Positions 17,002 to 27,156 of a stretch of 64,000 nucleotides of DNA are shown here, piece by piece (within the stretch, counting starts at the first letter, position 1; each line of letters begins with the position of its first letter). Source of the stretch: Meconema thalassinum. Lineage: Eukaryota; Arthropoda; Insecta; Orthoptera; Tettigoniidae. Made by a program: the position numbers and the translations under genes. Under the pieces are notes generated by a model. That model ran no database searches. It saw nothing but the letters and a program-made list of their open reading frames with translations, and was not told where the DNA came from. Location of the stretch: positions 290,527,065 to 290,591,064 of the forward strand of contig OX336395.1 in NCBI GenBank assembly GCA_946902985.2, in the 5' to 3' direction.

Positions 17002-18615
17002 TTCCCACGCTTTGAACATTCTCTTATCGTGCACGTGGACAGATAACACCCAAGCGAACACCTGTGCCGGATCAAATTTCACCTGAACTTGCATTTTGTC
17101 ACGTACGAAGCAAGACAGGATGTAACTTGTTAACAGTTATCGCGCACGTGGACAGCTAACACCCAAGCGAACACCTGTGAAAGATCAAATTTCACATGAA
17201 CTTGCATTTTGTCACGTACGAAGCAAAACAGGATGTCACTGGTTTAGCGTGCCTGTGGTTTCACACATGTGTGCACGCCTTTCACACTCCCCTGCCACCA
17301 CGATGGTAAGATTATTTCACCTTCAAGCGTCACCTGTTGTCAAGTCAGATCAACGCCTTCCAATAATCTCAAATGACCTTCACCTCCTGCTCGTCGGCAA
17401 GTTTATTTTCTCTACTCGCTTCGACCAACATAGAACCTAGTTCTCATCACCGTTTACACGTTAAAGGTAAAATATCAGAAAACGCACCCTCGCTCTGTCA
17501 TACACCGACCCGCCGAAATAGCGATTGATCTATTGAGCACAGCCACCGTGGTCAGCGACAGGTTCGTTGAAACGCACACACACCCAGCCGTATCGTCTCT
17601 CTCAACCACCACGCTTCATGGACATTATAAACAGGTAAAGAAAAAGAAAACGTTTTTTCAACATGTATGGCGTTAGGCCCTTTGTGAATTATTTTTGGAA
17701 AAAATATCTACCACACTCGAAAGGGGGCGTTACCCCGAGTCCTAGGACACCTCCTACACGTCTCTAGCGTTATTGGTTCGTGAGATATCGGCAAAAATCA
17801 CAAAAAACACGTGTTTACCCCAAAATCGCGTTTCCAATTTTTTTTTTTAAATATAACGAGTGGTCCATAGCAAAGAGGACGTCACTCCGAGTCCTTGGAC
17901 CCCTCGTTCATGTCTCTAGCATACTTGGTTCGCGAGATATAGCAAAAAGTCTAAAATCACGTTTTTACCCCAAAAAGACCGTGTTTCCAGATTTTCACCT
18001 TTTCGACACCTACATTCCCGTAAAGAGCACAACGAGACGAAAAAAACGAATCCAAGCACGCCCTCCTAGCATGGCTCCTTCCATTCCAAGGTCGCAGGGG
18101 CTCACAACTTCCTAAGTGAGACAGCTCCCCCACTACCACACTACTGCAGGTTTTCATCCTAGAGACTTGAAATTTATTTTGGGGGTAGAGGGGGTAGGGA
18201 CCATTGATTTACGTTAAACAATTTTTTTTGTAGAGTTCCTAGTTTCCAAAATATAGGATTTTCAAAATTCGAGTGTTTTCAAAAAAATATAAAAAATAAA
18301 AAAGTTTCATTATAGAAAATAAAGGGCATAAAGACCATTCGTTTGAGCTATGGCACAACGTTCTATCATGTTTAGTTTTCAAACTATCACCTAGTTTCAA
18401 AAACAAAAATTTTCATTTTTTTTTTTCAAAAGTATAACGAGTGGTCCATAGCAAAGGGGCGTCACCTCAAGTCCTATGAACACCTCATTCGTGAAACTCC
18501 GACCATGGGTTCGAGAGAAAAGTCTATTTAAATGTTTCAACTTCGCGCGGCGGCCATGTTGGTTTATTGGGCACAGGAGTGTCAAGTGAAGCAGAACCCG
18601 TACTACTCCACTACT
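17002..18615. repeat. Polinton right terminal inverted repeat
   Basis: This 1,614-bp repeat mirrors the left TIR, including the two 113-bp inner repeats (about 17014-17236) and the outer degenerate units (about 17700-18530). Between the integrase stop and the TIR (16757-17001) there is only CT-rich sequence with no convincing gene. Confidence 0.95.
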
Positions 18616-18621
18616 AAGTAG
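18616..18621. other. Right target-site duplication AAGTAG
   Basis: Identical to 1415-1420, directly after the right TIR end. Confidence 0.9.
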
Positions 18622-18930
18622 ATTGCTCCCATCTACCGTTCCATACCAAGAAGGAGATGCAGAAAACAACAGGACATTAACCCAGCTTCCTACAGCGCTT
18701 CTGTGATGACCAACAAAAACTGGATGAAAGACAACCAAGTGCAAGGACATGTCATAACGAGGCTGTATACCATACATGGGTTTCATCATAAACTATGTAC
18801 AAACAAAAAAATCCACACTCCTGGTGAACACTGTATTTGCGAGCTCTGCCAACAAAGGTGTAAATTATATCACTTCACAACATGTGGGAAGCGAGTGAAG
18901 ACTATATCGGAATATAGCAAGGACTGAAAT
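18622..18930 (+). pseudogene. Non-LTR retrotransposon C-terminal fragment (3' part)
   Basis: From about 18700 the frame encodes NWMKDNQVQGHVITRL, a TIHGFHHKLC segment and a Cys-rich end (CICELCQQRCKLYH..TC). This is the C-terminal zinc region of the same LINE type found at 36889-37113 and 59776-59973. It continues the fragment at 1182-1420 across the provirus, with a frame change before 18700. It stops at 18925-18927. Confidence 0.7.
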
Positions 18931-18974
18931 TAAGAATAACCTGTGTGCTTTTTCGAGTGCTTTATATTCTATTA

Positions 18975-19085
18975 TTATAAATCTATGGCATGGGCCCGCC
19001 GACTTTACTTCACCTCCGAAGGAAGGCATATTGAGTTATTTTTAACGCTCTTAAAAAATCCGACGACTTCGGCCGGGTTTAATTA
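18975..19085 (-). repeat. SINE body fragment
   Basis: The reverse complement contains CCCGGCCGAAGTCGTCGGAT and GCCTTCCTTCGGAGG, matching the SINE at 26150-26450. The tRNA-like head is missing. Confidence 0.6.
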
Positions 19086-19099
19086 AGACTTTAACAAAC

Positions 19100-19517
19100 A
19101 GTGGTCAGACGCTTAAACTAACAAGAATTGGAGATCTAGAGAAATTAGAGGAAGTCGAATGAAGAAGAATTTTGAGAATAATACTGGGAGCTAAAAGAAC
19201 TGATAATGCAGAATATAGGTTAAGACCTAACAGGGGGCTATATTTGAACATTGAAAAACTAACTGACGTAGAGAAGACTACAGTTTTTGGTCACATTTAC
19301 AGAATGTACAACAATAGACCTACTAAAGGGATGTTCAACTTACTGAACAGTTGCAAATACAAACCCATATGGTTCGTCAACATTGAAAAAGATATGAAAA
19401 ACTCTGGAATTAACACAGACACAATAGAAAACTGAACGGAAGTTACTCAAGTGGCAGGATATCAGGAGAGAAATTAACAACTAGACGAAAGTGGTCTCAA
19501 GAAGAGAAGGAACGATA
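19100..19517 (+). pseudogene. Non-LTR retrotransposon ORF2 tail fragment, split by hAT element
   Basis: The frame from 19172 reads MRIILGAKRTDNAEYRLRP, then EKLTDVEKTTVFGHIYRM, a typical sequence near the end of LINE ORF2 proteins. Stops at 19433 and nearby show decay. LINE-like basic coding resumes beyond the hAT element at about 24717-24830, so the hAT element inserted into it. Confidence 0.55.
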
Positions 19518-19959
19518 CTCTAGAACAGAGAGTCCCAAACTGGGCGAATTCGCCCAGTAGTGGGCGATTTTAGCAAGCCAGTGGGCAAAACTGACAGAAT
19601 TTGAATTCGATGGGCGATTTGAAAAAATTGGTGGGCAAATAATTCAGTTTTTATATATACAATATGACCGAGAAATGTTTGCCTATGAAAACAAGGAATA
19701 AAATTCAAATGCAAACAAGTAATTTAATTATGTCAAATTATATTTCCTTTTAAATCTATTTACAACTACAGTAGTCTATTAAATTACATTAATTAGGCAT
19801 AGGTATTCATGTTGTTTAATTAATTAGATATAAAATTCATGTCGTTTTAATTTTACTTTTTTAAAAATTCATTTCATTGATTGTTATTCCCTTTTTTAGG
19901 TCTATTATTTGCAAATTTTTAATGTACATAATTAGGCTATACCTAAATAAACATTATGG

Positions 19960-20560
19960 CCTTACCTTTGGGTCGGACCCTCTCCTCTTTTACTTTCCTA
20001 TATGCCTTTCATGGCTCTCCTTCCTTCCAAGTCCCTCAATCCGCATTCTCCGAGGGTTGAGGGCATTTCTTTTCCTTCTGTCCTTTTATTTGCCTTATTC
20101 TCCTTTAGTTTTCCATTTCTTCTTCTAGTATGTAGGTTATTAGTTAGTTTTAGTTTTAAGTTCGCTTTTCATTTTCATCTTCACGATCACCCAAACCATC
20201 AGGGGCCGATAACCTAGATGTTAGGCCCCTTAAAACAACAATTATCATATCATCATGTCTCATCTTTCCTGATACCCTCCTTCTGTGCGGGGTCAGCCTT
20301 CTTTTTCTTTTCCTTTTACCTCATGCCTTGTGCTCAAGGCCCTTAAGGAGGCAGGGTGTATGTAGCCGCACCACTTCTGGTGCGCCCTAGATAATGCTAC
20401 ACCCTCAGGGGCTCACGGCTGGTGAGTTCGGGAGTTGGCGACCCCGAGGGATTCCTGAGCTGGGTCCGTTTTCTCCTTTTGTCCCTTACCTTTGGGGCGG
20501 ACACTTTCCTCTCTGCCCTCTCCTCTCCTCTTTTCCTTATATTTCCTTTTCTCTTTAAGA
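19960..20560 (+). repeat. Dispersed repeat copy 1
   Basis: It contains GGGGCCGATAACCTAGATG, then TTAAAACAACAATTATCAT, and a downstream GGAGGCAGGGTGTATGTAG block with GGGCTCACGGCTGGTGAGTT. The same order recurs at 25570-26080 and inverted at 37450-38330. Likely a SINE tail fused to another repeat; no coding potential. Confidence 0.6.
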
Positions 20561-21355
20561 TTCCCGCCCTGTTTTTGTTACTTGGTTCACCGTGTATCTA
20601 AATTCCCTTTTAGCGATTTTTTAAGGCATTTTTGATCTACGTTGCATTTTGAAAGTTTTTTCGATCTAAATTACTAACTAATGCGGCCTGACGGAGTATG
20701 TGTGTCATGAACAAAATAAGTGACCGTAATACATTTGAATCGAATAGCACTGTAAGCCTTGTAGGTGGCAAAGGTCGCGTTTTCCATCTTTCTCAGAAAC
20801 ACTTGACTTCTTGGAAGCCAATCCGCTCTCTTACTGTAGTCTGAATTACTTCAGTGAAACCTGCCCTCTACGAAACCGTTATTCACAGGAGAACTTCCCA
20901 TTACCAATATATATCATGGTCCTGTGAATTACGACGTAATATGCTTTATACGAAGGATAACCATTGGCATTATCTTTGCTCTCTTCCTGTAAGTATTTTC
21001 TATCTAAATTGCATTTTGTAAATATTGTCAATTCAAATAACAGTACAGTAAGTATGTAGTTAGTTTTAGTTGTAAGTAGGTAGTTAGTTTGTCTATTAGA
21101 TATATGTCATTGTTCTATTAGACTGTGGGTGTGTGAGTGTGTCTGGTAACAGTTGCATTGTTTATTAGTTATAGTTCATTGTTTCAGTAGACTGTGATGT
21201 GTGATTGCATGTGAGTGTCGCTGGTGACAGACTGTTTTAGTGGTAGTATTTGTTGTTGGTGGAAATTTAGTATTTTTTCGTTAGTAGAATTTTGGTATTT
21301 AATTGTTAGTACAGTAGAAGGTTAGTATTTTTGTTAGTAGAATTGCTCTTTACTT

Positions 21356-21386
21356 ATTCTGAAAGGGAGTAGCAGCCTTTCAGAAT
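21356..21386. repeat. Short hairpin
   Basis: ATTCTGAAAGG and CCTTTCAGAAT form an 11-bp stem with a 9-nt loop, about 160 bp before the LINE reading frame; it may lie in the LINE 5' leader. Sequence 20561-21355 shows no gene. Confidence 0.5.
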
Positions 21387-21544
21387 AAATCAATTCTTTA
21401 CTAGTCTTATAGACGGTTAAGATATTGATAATATAAGCCAAATAATGGCTACACTGCGTCCTGCTGCACGGCTGAAAGCAAGGGGAAACTACAGCCGTTT
21501 GCTATTCCCGAGGATATGCACCTCTCTATGCATAAATACATGTG

Positions 21545-23158
21545 ATGATGGCCTCCTCCCTTGTAAAATTTCAATCCGGAGGTAAACTAGTCCCCCGTTC
21601 GGATCTCCGGGTGGGGACTACTCGAGAGGGGGTTAACATCACAGAAGTGACAAAGAGGAACTCTGACATTCTACGGATCGGAGCGTGGAATGTTAGAAGT
21701 CTGCTAGGAAATGGAAGGTTAGAAAACTTAGAAAGGGAAATGGATAGGTTGAGGTTGGATTTGGTTGGGATTAGTGAAATGCGCTGGCAGGAAGAACAGG
21801 ACTTTTGGTCAGGAGACTATAGGGTCATTAGCACTAAATCAAACAATGGCCAAGCAGGGGTTGGCCTCATATTGAGTAGGAAACTTGGACAGCGGGTGGA
21901 ATATTATGAGCAATATAGTGAACGGATTATTGTAGCAAAAATAAATACTAAACCTACCTGCACCACAGTGATACAAGTCTATATGCCTACCAGTCAAGCT
22001 GATGATGAGGATGTTGAAAAGGTCTACGAAGAAATAGACGAAATTCTGAGGTATATCAAGGGTGATGAAAATGTTATAGTAATGGGAGATTGGAATGCTG
22101 TGGTAGGAAAAGGGAGAGAAGGGAAGATAGTAGGAGATTTCGGATTAGGTGAAAGGAATGATCGAGGAAGCAGGCTGGTAGAATTCTGCACTGAGCATGA
22201 GTTGGTCATAGCTAACACCTTATTCAATAACCACAATAGAAGAATATACACATGGATGAGACCAGGAGATACAGGGCGTTACCAAATCGACTTCATTATG
22301 GTCAAGCAGAGGTTTCGAAACCAGATTTTGGATTGTAAAACATATCCTGGTGCTGACATAAACTCTGACCACAATCTGGTTGTAATGAAATGCAGATTAA
22401 ATTTGAAGAAACTGAAGAAAAGTCAAAAGCCAAAAAGGTGGGCAATAGACAGACTGAAAGAGAAGGATGTAAACGAAAGATTCAAGAAGAGTATAAAGGA
22501 AGGACTAATGAAAAACCCTAAACAAACTTCAATTGCAGACGAATGGGCACTTTTGAGGAATGAAATAACAAAATCCGCAGAAGAAAACATTGGTAGGAAG
22601 GAGAGAATAGGTAGAAAACCGTGGATCACTGAGGATATACTCGAATTGATGGATGAAAGGCGGAAGCACAAGAATGTAAGAGATGAAAAGGGGAAAGCAG
22701 AATACAGACGTCTGAGAAATGAGGTTAACAAGAAGTGCAAGGAAGCGAAAGAAGAATGGTTGAAAGAGAAATGTGCTGGTATAGAAAATTGTCTGAAATT
22801 AGGAAAAGTAGACACAGCTTATCGAAGGATTAAGAATATTTTTGTGGAAAAGAAGACTAAGTGCTGTAATATTAAGGACACAAATGGAAAGCCTCTAACA
22901 GATAGGGAAGAAAAGGTTGAGAGATGGAAAGCTTACATAGAGAGTTTGTATAAGGGAAAGGAGATTGAGAATCATGTAATGGAAAGGGAGGAGGAAATTG
23001 ATGAGGATGCGAAAGGAGATTTAATATTGAGATCAGAATTTGATAGAGCTTTGGAAGACTTAAGCAGGAACAAAGCACCAGGCATAGATGATATACCGAT
23101 TGAGTTGCTACGCTGCATAGGAGAGGAAGGTCTGATCAGGTTATTTCACTTGGTGTAA
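21545..23158 (+). CDS. RTE-like LINE: endonuclease and start of RT (frameshifted)
   Basis: The first 537 codons from ATG 21545 encode an APE-type endonuclease. Motifs are IGAWNVRSL, ISEMRW, VIVMGDWNAVVG, a DTGRYQIDF catalytic Asp block and INSDHNLVVMK. A Lys/Glu-rich linker follows, then the RT opening motif NKAPGIDDIPIELL. The frame ends at 23158 where a single-base shift moves the RT into another frame. The protein type is the RTE-like ORF often annotated in insects as craniofacial development protein 2-like. It nicks target DNA and primes reverse transcription when intact. The copy is recent by appearance, because both halves are long and open. Confidence 0.85.
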   Translation: MMASSLVKFQSGGKLVPRSDLRVGTTREGVNITEVTKRNSDILRIGAWNVRSLLGNGRLENLEREMDRLRLDLVGISEMRWQEEQDFWSGDYRVISTKSNNGQAGVGLILSRKLGQRVEYYEQYSERIIVAKINTKPTCTTVIQVYMPTSQADDEDVEKVYEEIDEILRYIKGDENVIVMGDWNAVVGKGREGKIVGDFGLGERNDRGSRLVEFCTEHELVIANTLFNNHNRRIYTWMRPGDTGRYQIDFIMVKQRFRNQILDCKTYPGADINSDHNLVVMKCRLNLKKLKKSQKPKRWAIDRLKEKDVNERFKKSIKEGLMKNPKQTSIADEWALLRNEITKSAEENIGRKERIGRKPWITEDILELMDERRKHKNVRDEKGKAEYRRLRNEVNKKCKEAKEEWLKEKCAGIENCLKLGKVDTAYRRIKNIFVEKKTKCCNIKDTNGKPLTDREEKVERWKAYIESLYKGKEIENHVMEREEEIDEDAKGDLILRSEFDRALEDLSRNKAPGIDDIPIELLRCIGEEGLIRLFHLV

Positions 23159-23226
23159 GGATTTATGAGACAGGTGAGGTACCCCCTGATTTCAAGAAGA
23201 ATGTAATCATCCCTATACCAAAGAAA

Positions 23227-24516
23227 GTGGGAGCTGACAGATGTGAAGATTATCGTACAATCAGCTTGATTACTCATGCTTCAAAGATCCTGTCTAGAAT
23301 AATTTACAAGAGGATTGAGAGCCAGATAGAAACGGAGTTGGGTGAAGACCAGTTTGGTTTCAGGAGAAATGTAGGAACAAGGGAAGCTGTACTAAGTCTT
23401 AGGCTGATTTTGGAAGGTAGAATAAGGAAAGATAAGAGAACGTTCATGGCTTTTGTAGACTTAGAAAAGGCTTTTGATAACGTTGATTGGACTAAATTGT
23501 TTGACATTTTGAAATCGATTGGAATAAAGTACAGGGATAGGAGGGTGATATACAATCTATACAGAAACCAGACTGCAGTCATTCGAGTTGAAGGACATGA
23601 GAGAGAAGCTGGTATTCAGAAAGGTGTAAGGCAAGGCTGCAACTTATCACCCATACTTTTCAATCTTTACATTGAACAAGCAACGAAGGAAATTAGAGAA
23701 AATTTTAAAGTGGGAGTGAAGATTCAAGGAGAAATAATTTCAACTCTGAGATTTGCTGATGACATCGTCATCTTGGCCAACAAGCCTGAGGATTTGAATG
23801 AGTTTTTGAATGGTATGGACTCCGTCTTACGGAAAGAATTCATGATGAAAATTAATAAATGTAAAACAAAAATACTGGAATGCAGCCGAAATAAATCAGA
23901 AACCTCTATGGAGATCAAATTGGCAGGTGAAAAGCTGAAGGAAGTAGGAGATTTCTGTTACTTAGGAAGCAGAATAACCAGTGATGGACGAAGCAAAGAG
24001 GATATAAAAAGTAGGTTGGCTCAGGCAAGAAAAGCATTTCTACAAAAAAGGAATCTGCTGATATCGAATATAGATTTAGGTATTAGGAAGTCATTTTTGA
24101 AAGCCTTTGTCTGGAGCGTGGCGCTCTATGGAAGTGAAACTTGGACTATTGGTGCAGCAGAAAAGAGGAGAATTGAAGCATTTGAAATGTGGTGCTACAG
24201 GAGAATGATGAAGATCAGATGGGTATATAGGGTTACAAACAAAGAGGTATTAAGACGAGTGGGAGAGGAGAGATGTTTCTGGCGACTGCTAATGAAGAGA
24301 AGAGATAGGTTGGTAGGACACATACTAAGACACCCAGGAATAGCAAGCTTAGTTATGGAAGGAAGGGTCGAGGACAAGAACTGTAGGGGTAGACCAAGGT
24401 TAGAATATGTTAAACAGATTGCCTCGGATGTAGGGTGTGGTAGCTATGTAGAGATGAAACGATTAGCTCAGGACAGGGAGGCATGGAGAGCTGCATCAAA
24501 CCAGTCAAAAGACTGA
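23227..24516 (+). CDS. RTE-like LINE: reverse transcriptase remainder
   Basis: The frame resumes the RT domain: YRTISLITHASKILSRII, GFRRNVGTREAV, AFVDLEKAFDNVDW (first catalytic Asp), GVRQGCNLSPILFNLYI and RFADDIVILA (catalytic DD). The C-terminal segment (RMMKIRWVYRVTNKEVL, a GHILRHPG motif and GRPRLEYVKQIA) is typical of RTE-clade proteins. It joins the upstream reading frame except for the shift near 23150. The element ends after the stop with (CAA)-type repeats near 24533. A real ORF would be one protein, so this copy cannot make it without frameshifting. Confidence 0.88.
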   Translation: MGADRCEDYRTISLITHASKILSRIIYKRIESQIETELGEDQFGFRRNVGTREAVLSLRLILEGRIRKDKRTFMAFVDLEKAFDNVDWTKLFDILKSIGIKYRDRRVIYNLYRNQTAVIRVEGHEREAGIQKGVRQGCNLSPILFNLYIEQATKEIRENFKVGVKIQGEIISTLRFADDIVILANKPEDLNEFLNGMDSVLRKEFMMKINKCKTKILECSRNKSETSMEIKLAGEKLKEVGDFCYLGSRITSDGRSKEDIKSRLAQARKAFLQKRNLLISNIDLGIRKSFLKAFVWSVALYGSETWTIGAAEKRRIEAFEMWCYRRMMKIRWVYRVTNKEVLRRVGEERCFWRLLMKRRDRLVGHILRHPGIASLVMEGRVEDKNCRGRPRLEYVKQIASDVGCGSYVEMKRLAQDREAWRAASNQSKD

Positions 24517-24832
24517 AGACTCAAACAACAACAACGGACCTATTAAGAAAAAATGTCCGTAAAAATCCTCTTTTCTCAACTTATATGTAGGTATTTGAAT
24601 GTGTGTGTTAGTAATTTTAAGATTTGTGCGTTTTTTGAAATGAGGTGGGCGAAGAAAATTATAAATCTCGAAAGTGGGCGATGGTCAGAAAACGTTTGGG
24701 AAACCCTGGTTTAGAAGGATGAAGGAAATTAGGAAGCAAACAAAATCGAATACAATGAAAAATAGCCAAAGTTGATTCATCGTTCCCTCCAAATGGGTTA
24801 TTCGAAAGAAGAATAAGAAAAAGAAGCGCAGA

Positions 24833-24867
24833 AAGAGAGAGAGAGTGAGAGAGAGAGAGAGAAAGAA
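24833..24867. repeat. (GA)n microsatellite
   Basis: A run of GA dinucleotides with two interruptions. Confidence 0.85.
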
Positions 24868-24944
24868 TATGCCTGATAACCTGTATAATTGTGGGCTCTG
24901 TAGTAGTGTGTGTATTTGTGATTGATAATAATTATAATACTATC

Positions 24945-25316
24945 GTATGGTCTCGGGTGCCGGATGCAAACTTTGCTATTTAACACCCTGAGGGCAACTT
25001 GCATGTCGAATGATATCGCTCCTTGGAGTGCTATGAAAGTCAAGGAGGTTAGATATCTAAGCTACTTGACACTATAGCGCTTTCTAGTAAAGAAAGGAGG
25101 AACTTTTTGTGTTGGAGGAAAATCCCGAGATTATTTTGCCATTATGAACACAGCCTACTGAATTCAAATGGGTTCTTTAACATGTCAACCAAGTATGACA
25201 TGCGTGTCGTGTTTTTGCCGCCTTTCAAAATTCACTTACCACGGCCAGGAGCGAACCTGCAACCTTGGGGTTGGTAGTCCGTCACGATAACCACTCACCC
25301 ACCGTCGCAAGCATTT
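24945..25316 (-). repeat. tRNA-derived SINE, family A
   Basis: Read on the minus strand, the head has an A-box-like TGGGTGAGTGGTT and a B-box-like GGTTCGCTCC. The body contains TATAGTG...AGCGCTATAGTG-type and CCCGAGA blocks. A second copy lies at 48977-49318, also minus. Copies agree along most of 340 bp. Confidence 0.75.
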
Positions 25317-25319
25317 GTT

Positions 25320-26130
25320 ATTGATATGAGGATTGAGATGAAGACGGCCGTGGCTTTAAGTTAGGAACCATCCCAGTGGCATATTCCCGGGAATCGAACC
25401 CGGACCTAGCCGCTAAGAAGCGGGAGACGAATTGAATGACGCTCCTGGTTCCCCCACCCCAGGGGCTCACAACTTGTGGGACGTGGCTTGGCGACCACGG
25501 GACCCCAGCCGAGTCTGGCATTGCTTCCACTTACTTATGCCGGGCTCTTTTCAGTTATCTTTCTTGTGGGGCCGATAGCCTAGATGTTTGGCCCCTTAAA
25601 ACAACAATTATCATCATCATCATTTCTTGTCAACCTCTCTCGGTCAACTCTTGTTCTCTTCCGACCCCGACGGTATTAGGGTATCCGAGGCCTAGGGAGT
25701 ATTTTATTTTCCCGCCTTAATTGGCCCTTGTCTCATCTCTCCTGATACCCTCATTCTTCGAGGGGTCAGCCTTCTTTTTCTTTTCATGATAGCTCGTGCC
25801 TTCTGCACAAGGCCCTCAAGGAGGCAGGGTGTGTGCACTCTGGATAGTGCTACTCCCTCAAGGGCTCACGGCTGGTCAGTTTGGGAGTTGGCTACCCTGA
25901 GGGATTCCTGAGCTGGGTCCATTTCTTCCATTCTTCTCCTGACTTTGGAGCGGGCCTTCTTCTCTTTCCCCTTTCCTATCTTCCTTTCATGGCTCTCCTT
26001 CCTTCCAAGTCCCTCAATTCTCCTTCTTCGTGGATTGAGCGCATTTCTTTTCCTCCTGTCAATTTTTTTGGTCCGTACGCAGCCTAAGTTAGTTGTAAGT
26101 TTGTAGTTACTTTCAGTTGTAGGTTTCATG
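25320..26130 (+). repeat. Composite dispersed repeats, copy 2
   Basis: First comes a fragment with a B-box-like GGGAATCGAACCCGG (inverted SINE piece). Next is a block GGGGCTCACAACTTGTGGGA that recurs inverted near 38450-38510. Then GGGGCCGATAGCCTAGATG and the same downstream block as copy 1 (GGAGGCAGGGTGTGTGCA, GGGCTCACGGCTGGTCAG). No coding sequence is supported. Confidence 0.55.
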
Positions 26131-26149
26131 TAATTATCTCTCACTATCA

Positions 26150-26450
26150 ACCTAGCGGCTTCGGTGGCGTAGTTGGTAGCAAGCTGAACTTCTATGCCCA
26201 AGGTTGCGGGTTCAAACCCGGCCGAAATCGTCGGATTTTTAAGAGCGTTAAAATCCTTGAGAATGCCTTCCTTCGGAGGGAAAGTAAAGCCGGCGGTCCC
26301 ATGTCATAGATGTATGGCATGTAAAAGATCCTTCCACTAACTAAACTTGTGTGAAGCTAAATTTCTAGGTTAGATTTCGTCGAAACGCTATATCAATATT
26401 CCAACGTTTACCACTAGGTGTCGGTGACATCTGGTAGCGAAAGTTGAACT
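26150..26450 (+). repeat. tRNA-derived SINE, family B
   Basis: The head reads TGGCGTAGTTGGTAGC (A box) and GCGGGTTCAAACCCGGCC (B box). The body carries TCGTCGGATTTTTAAGAGCG, GCCTTCCTTCGGAGGG and a GGCATGTAAAAGATCC block that also appears inverted near 1160-1180. A GATAACCTAGATGTTAGG tail fragment of another SINE follows at 26590-26656. Confidence 0.75.
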
Positions 26451-26925
26451 ACCTGAGATTGAACGGAACTTGTAGCTCACCCTGTGGGTGTCCGCTTGAA
26501 GCAGCTACAGCCTCTGGCAAGCCGAACATGTCCTCGGACAGTCGCGGCACTAAAAGCTATATGATAAATATAATAAACTACAGTATCTACCAAACCATTA
26601 GGTGGCGATAACCTAGATGTTAGGTCGCTTAAAACAACCATTATCATCATCATCTCGATTTCCCATATCCGTCCCGCCATGACTCGTACAATATGAAGCA
26701 CGATGAACTTGTCAAGCCAGACAGTGTCAACCAGCAACTCGACCTTTCCCTCGTCACAGTTTCGCTCTATTTGGAATGATGACGCATGTTATCGTGTGAT
26801 TTATTGAACATGTTTAGCGAGAGAGCAACACGTAGAGGACAAATTGTGTGACCTGGGTCACTTGTTCACATTTACCATCAAATGGTCGTGCTATTACTGC
26901 TGAGTAGACTTCGTTAGTTTGACGC

Positions 26926-27156
26926 TGTGGTTTTAATGATGCTGTACTCACATTTGTTTGACTCCTTTGTTATGAGGGAATAAAATACACATTTTAGAAG
27001 ACGAACTAGCGAGGGGTTATCTCTAGCAGATCAACAATACTAAAAAAATAAGAAAGAGTCAGATAAAATATATACACGTAAAGGTTCTCTTTTCGTCAGA
27101 GATAAAACATATACCGGTACAAGTAAACGTTATTCCCGCTAGATGTCTCCGCCACA
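26926..27156 (-). repeat. Gypsy 3' LTR
   Basis: The 231-bp repeat TGTGG...GCCACA matches 31210-31442 with very few differences. The element reads leftward, so this is its 3' LTR. Confidence 0.9.

Larger units (their letters stand above)
1421..18615. mobile_element. Complete Maverick/Polinton (adintovirus-like) endogenous virus
   Basis: The 17,195-bp element is bounded by AGTAGTGGAGTAGTACGGG and its reverse complement, with 1.6-kb terminal inverted repeats and flanking AAGTAG duplications. It encodes protein-primed PolB, retroviral-type integrase, FtsK/HerA-type ATPase, adenain-like protease, penton, major capsid, fibre-like, pX/pVI-like, DUF8207-like, PLA2-domain and BIR proteins. This gene set matches Polintons with virion genes, called adintoviruses when seen as viruses. 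Nearly every frame is open and the TIRs are almost identical, which suggests a recent insertion. Activity is not shown by sequence alone. Confidence 0.95.
19526..24708. mobile_element. hAT-like non-autonomous element with nested insertions
   Basis: The left end CAGAGAGTCCCAAAC matches the reverse complement of the right end, CAGGGTTTCCCAAAC. Flanking 8-bp sequences CTCTAGAA (19518-19525) and GTTTAGAA (24709-24716) agree at 6 positions, consistent with an aged hAT duplication. Subterminal GTGGGCGA motifs recur within 150 bp of both ends. No hAT transposase was found. The interior carries dispersed repeats and an RTE-like LINE. Confidence 0.65.

Noticed and set aside
26160..26225. Possible tRNA gene
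   Set aside because: A and B boxes are present but no complete cloverleaf, and it continues into a SINE body seen elsewhere in the window.
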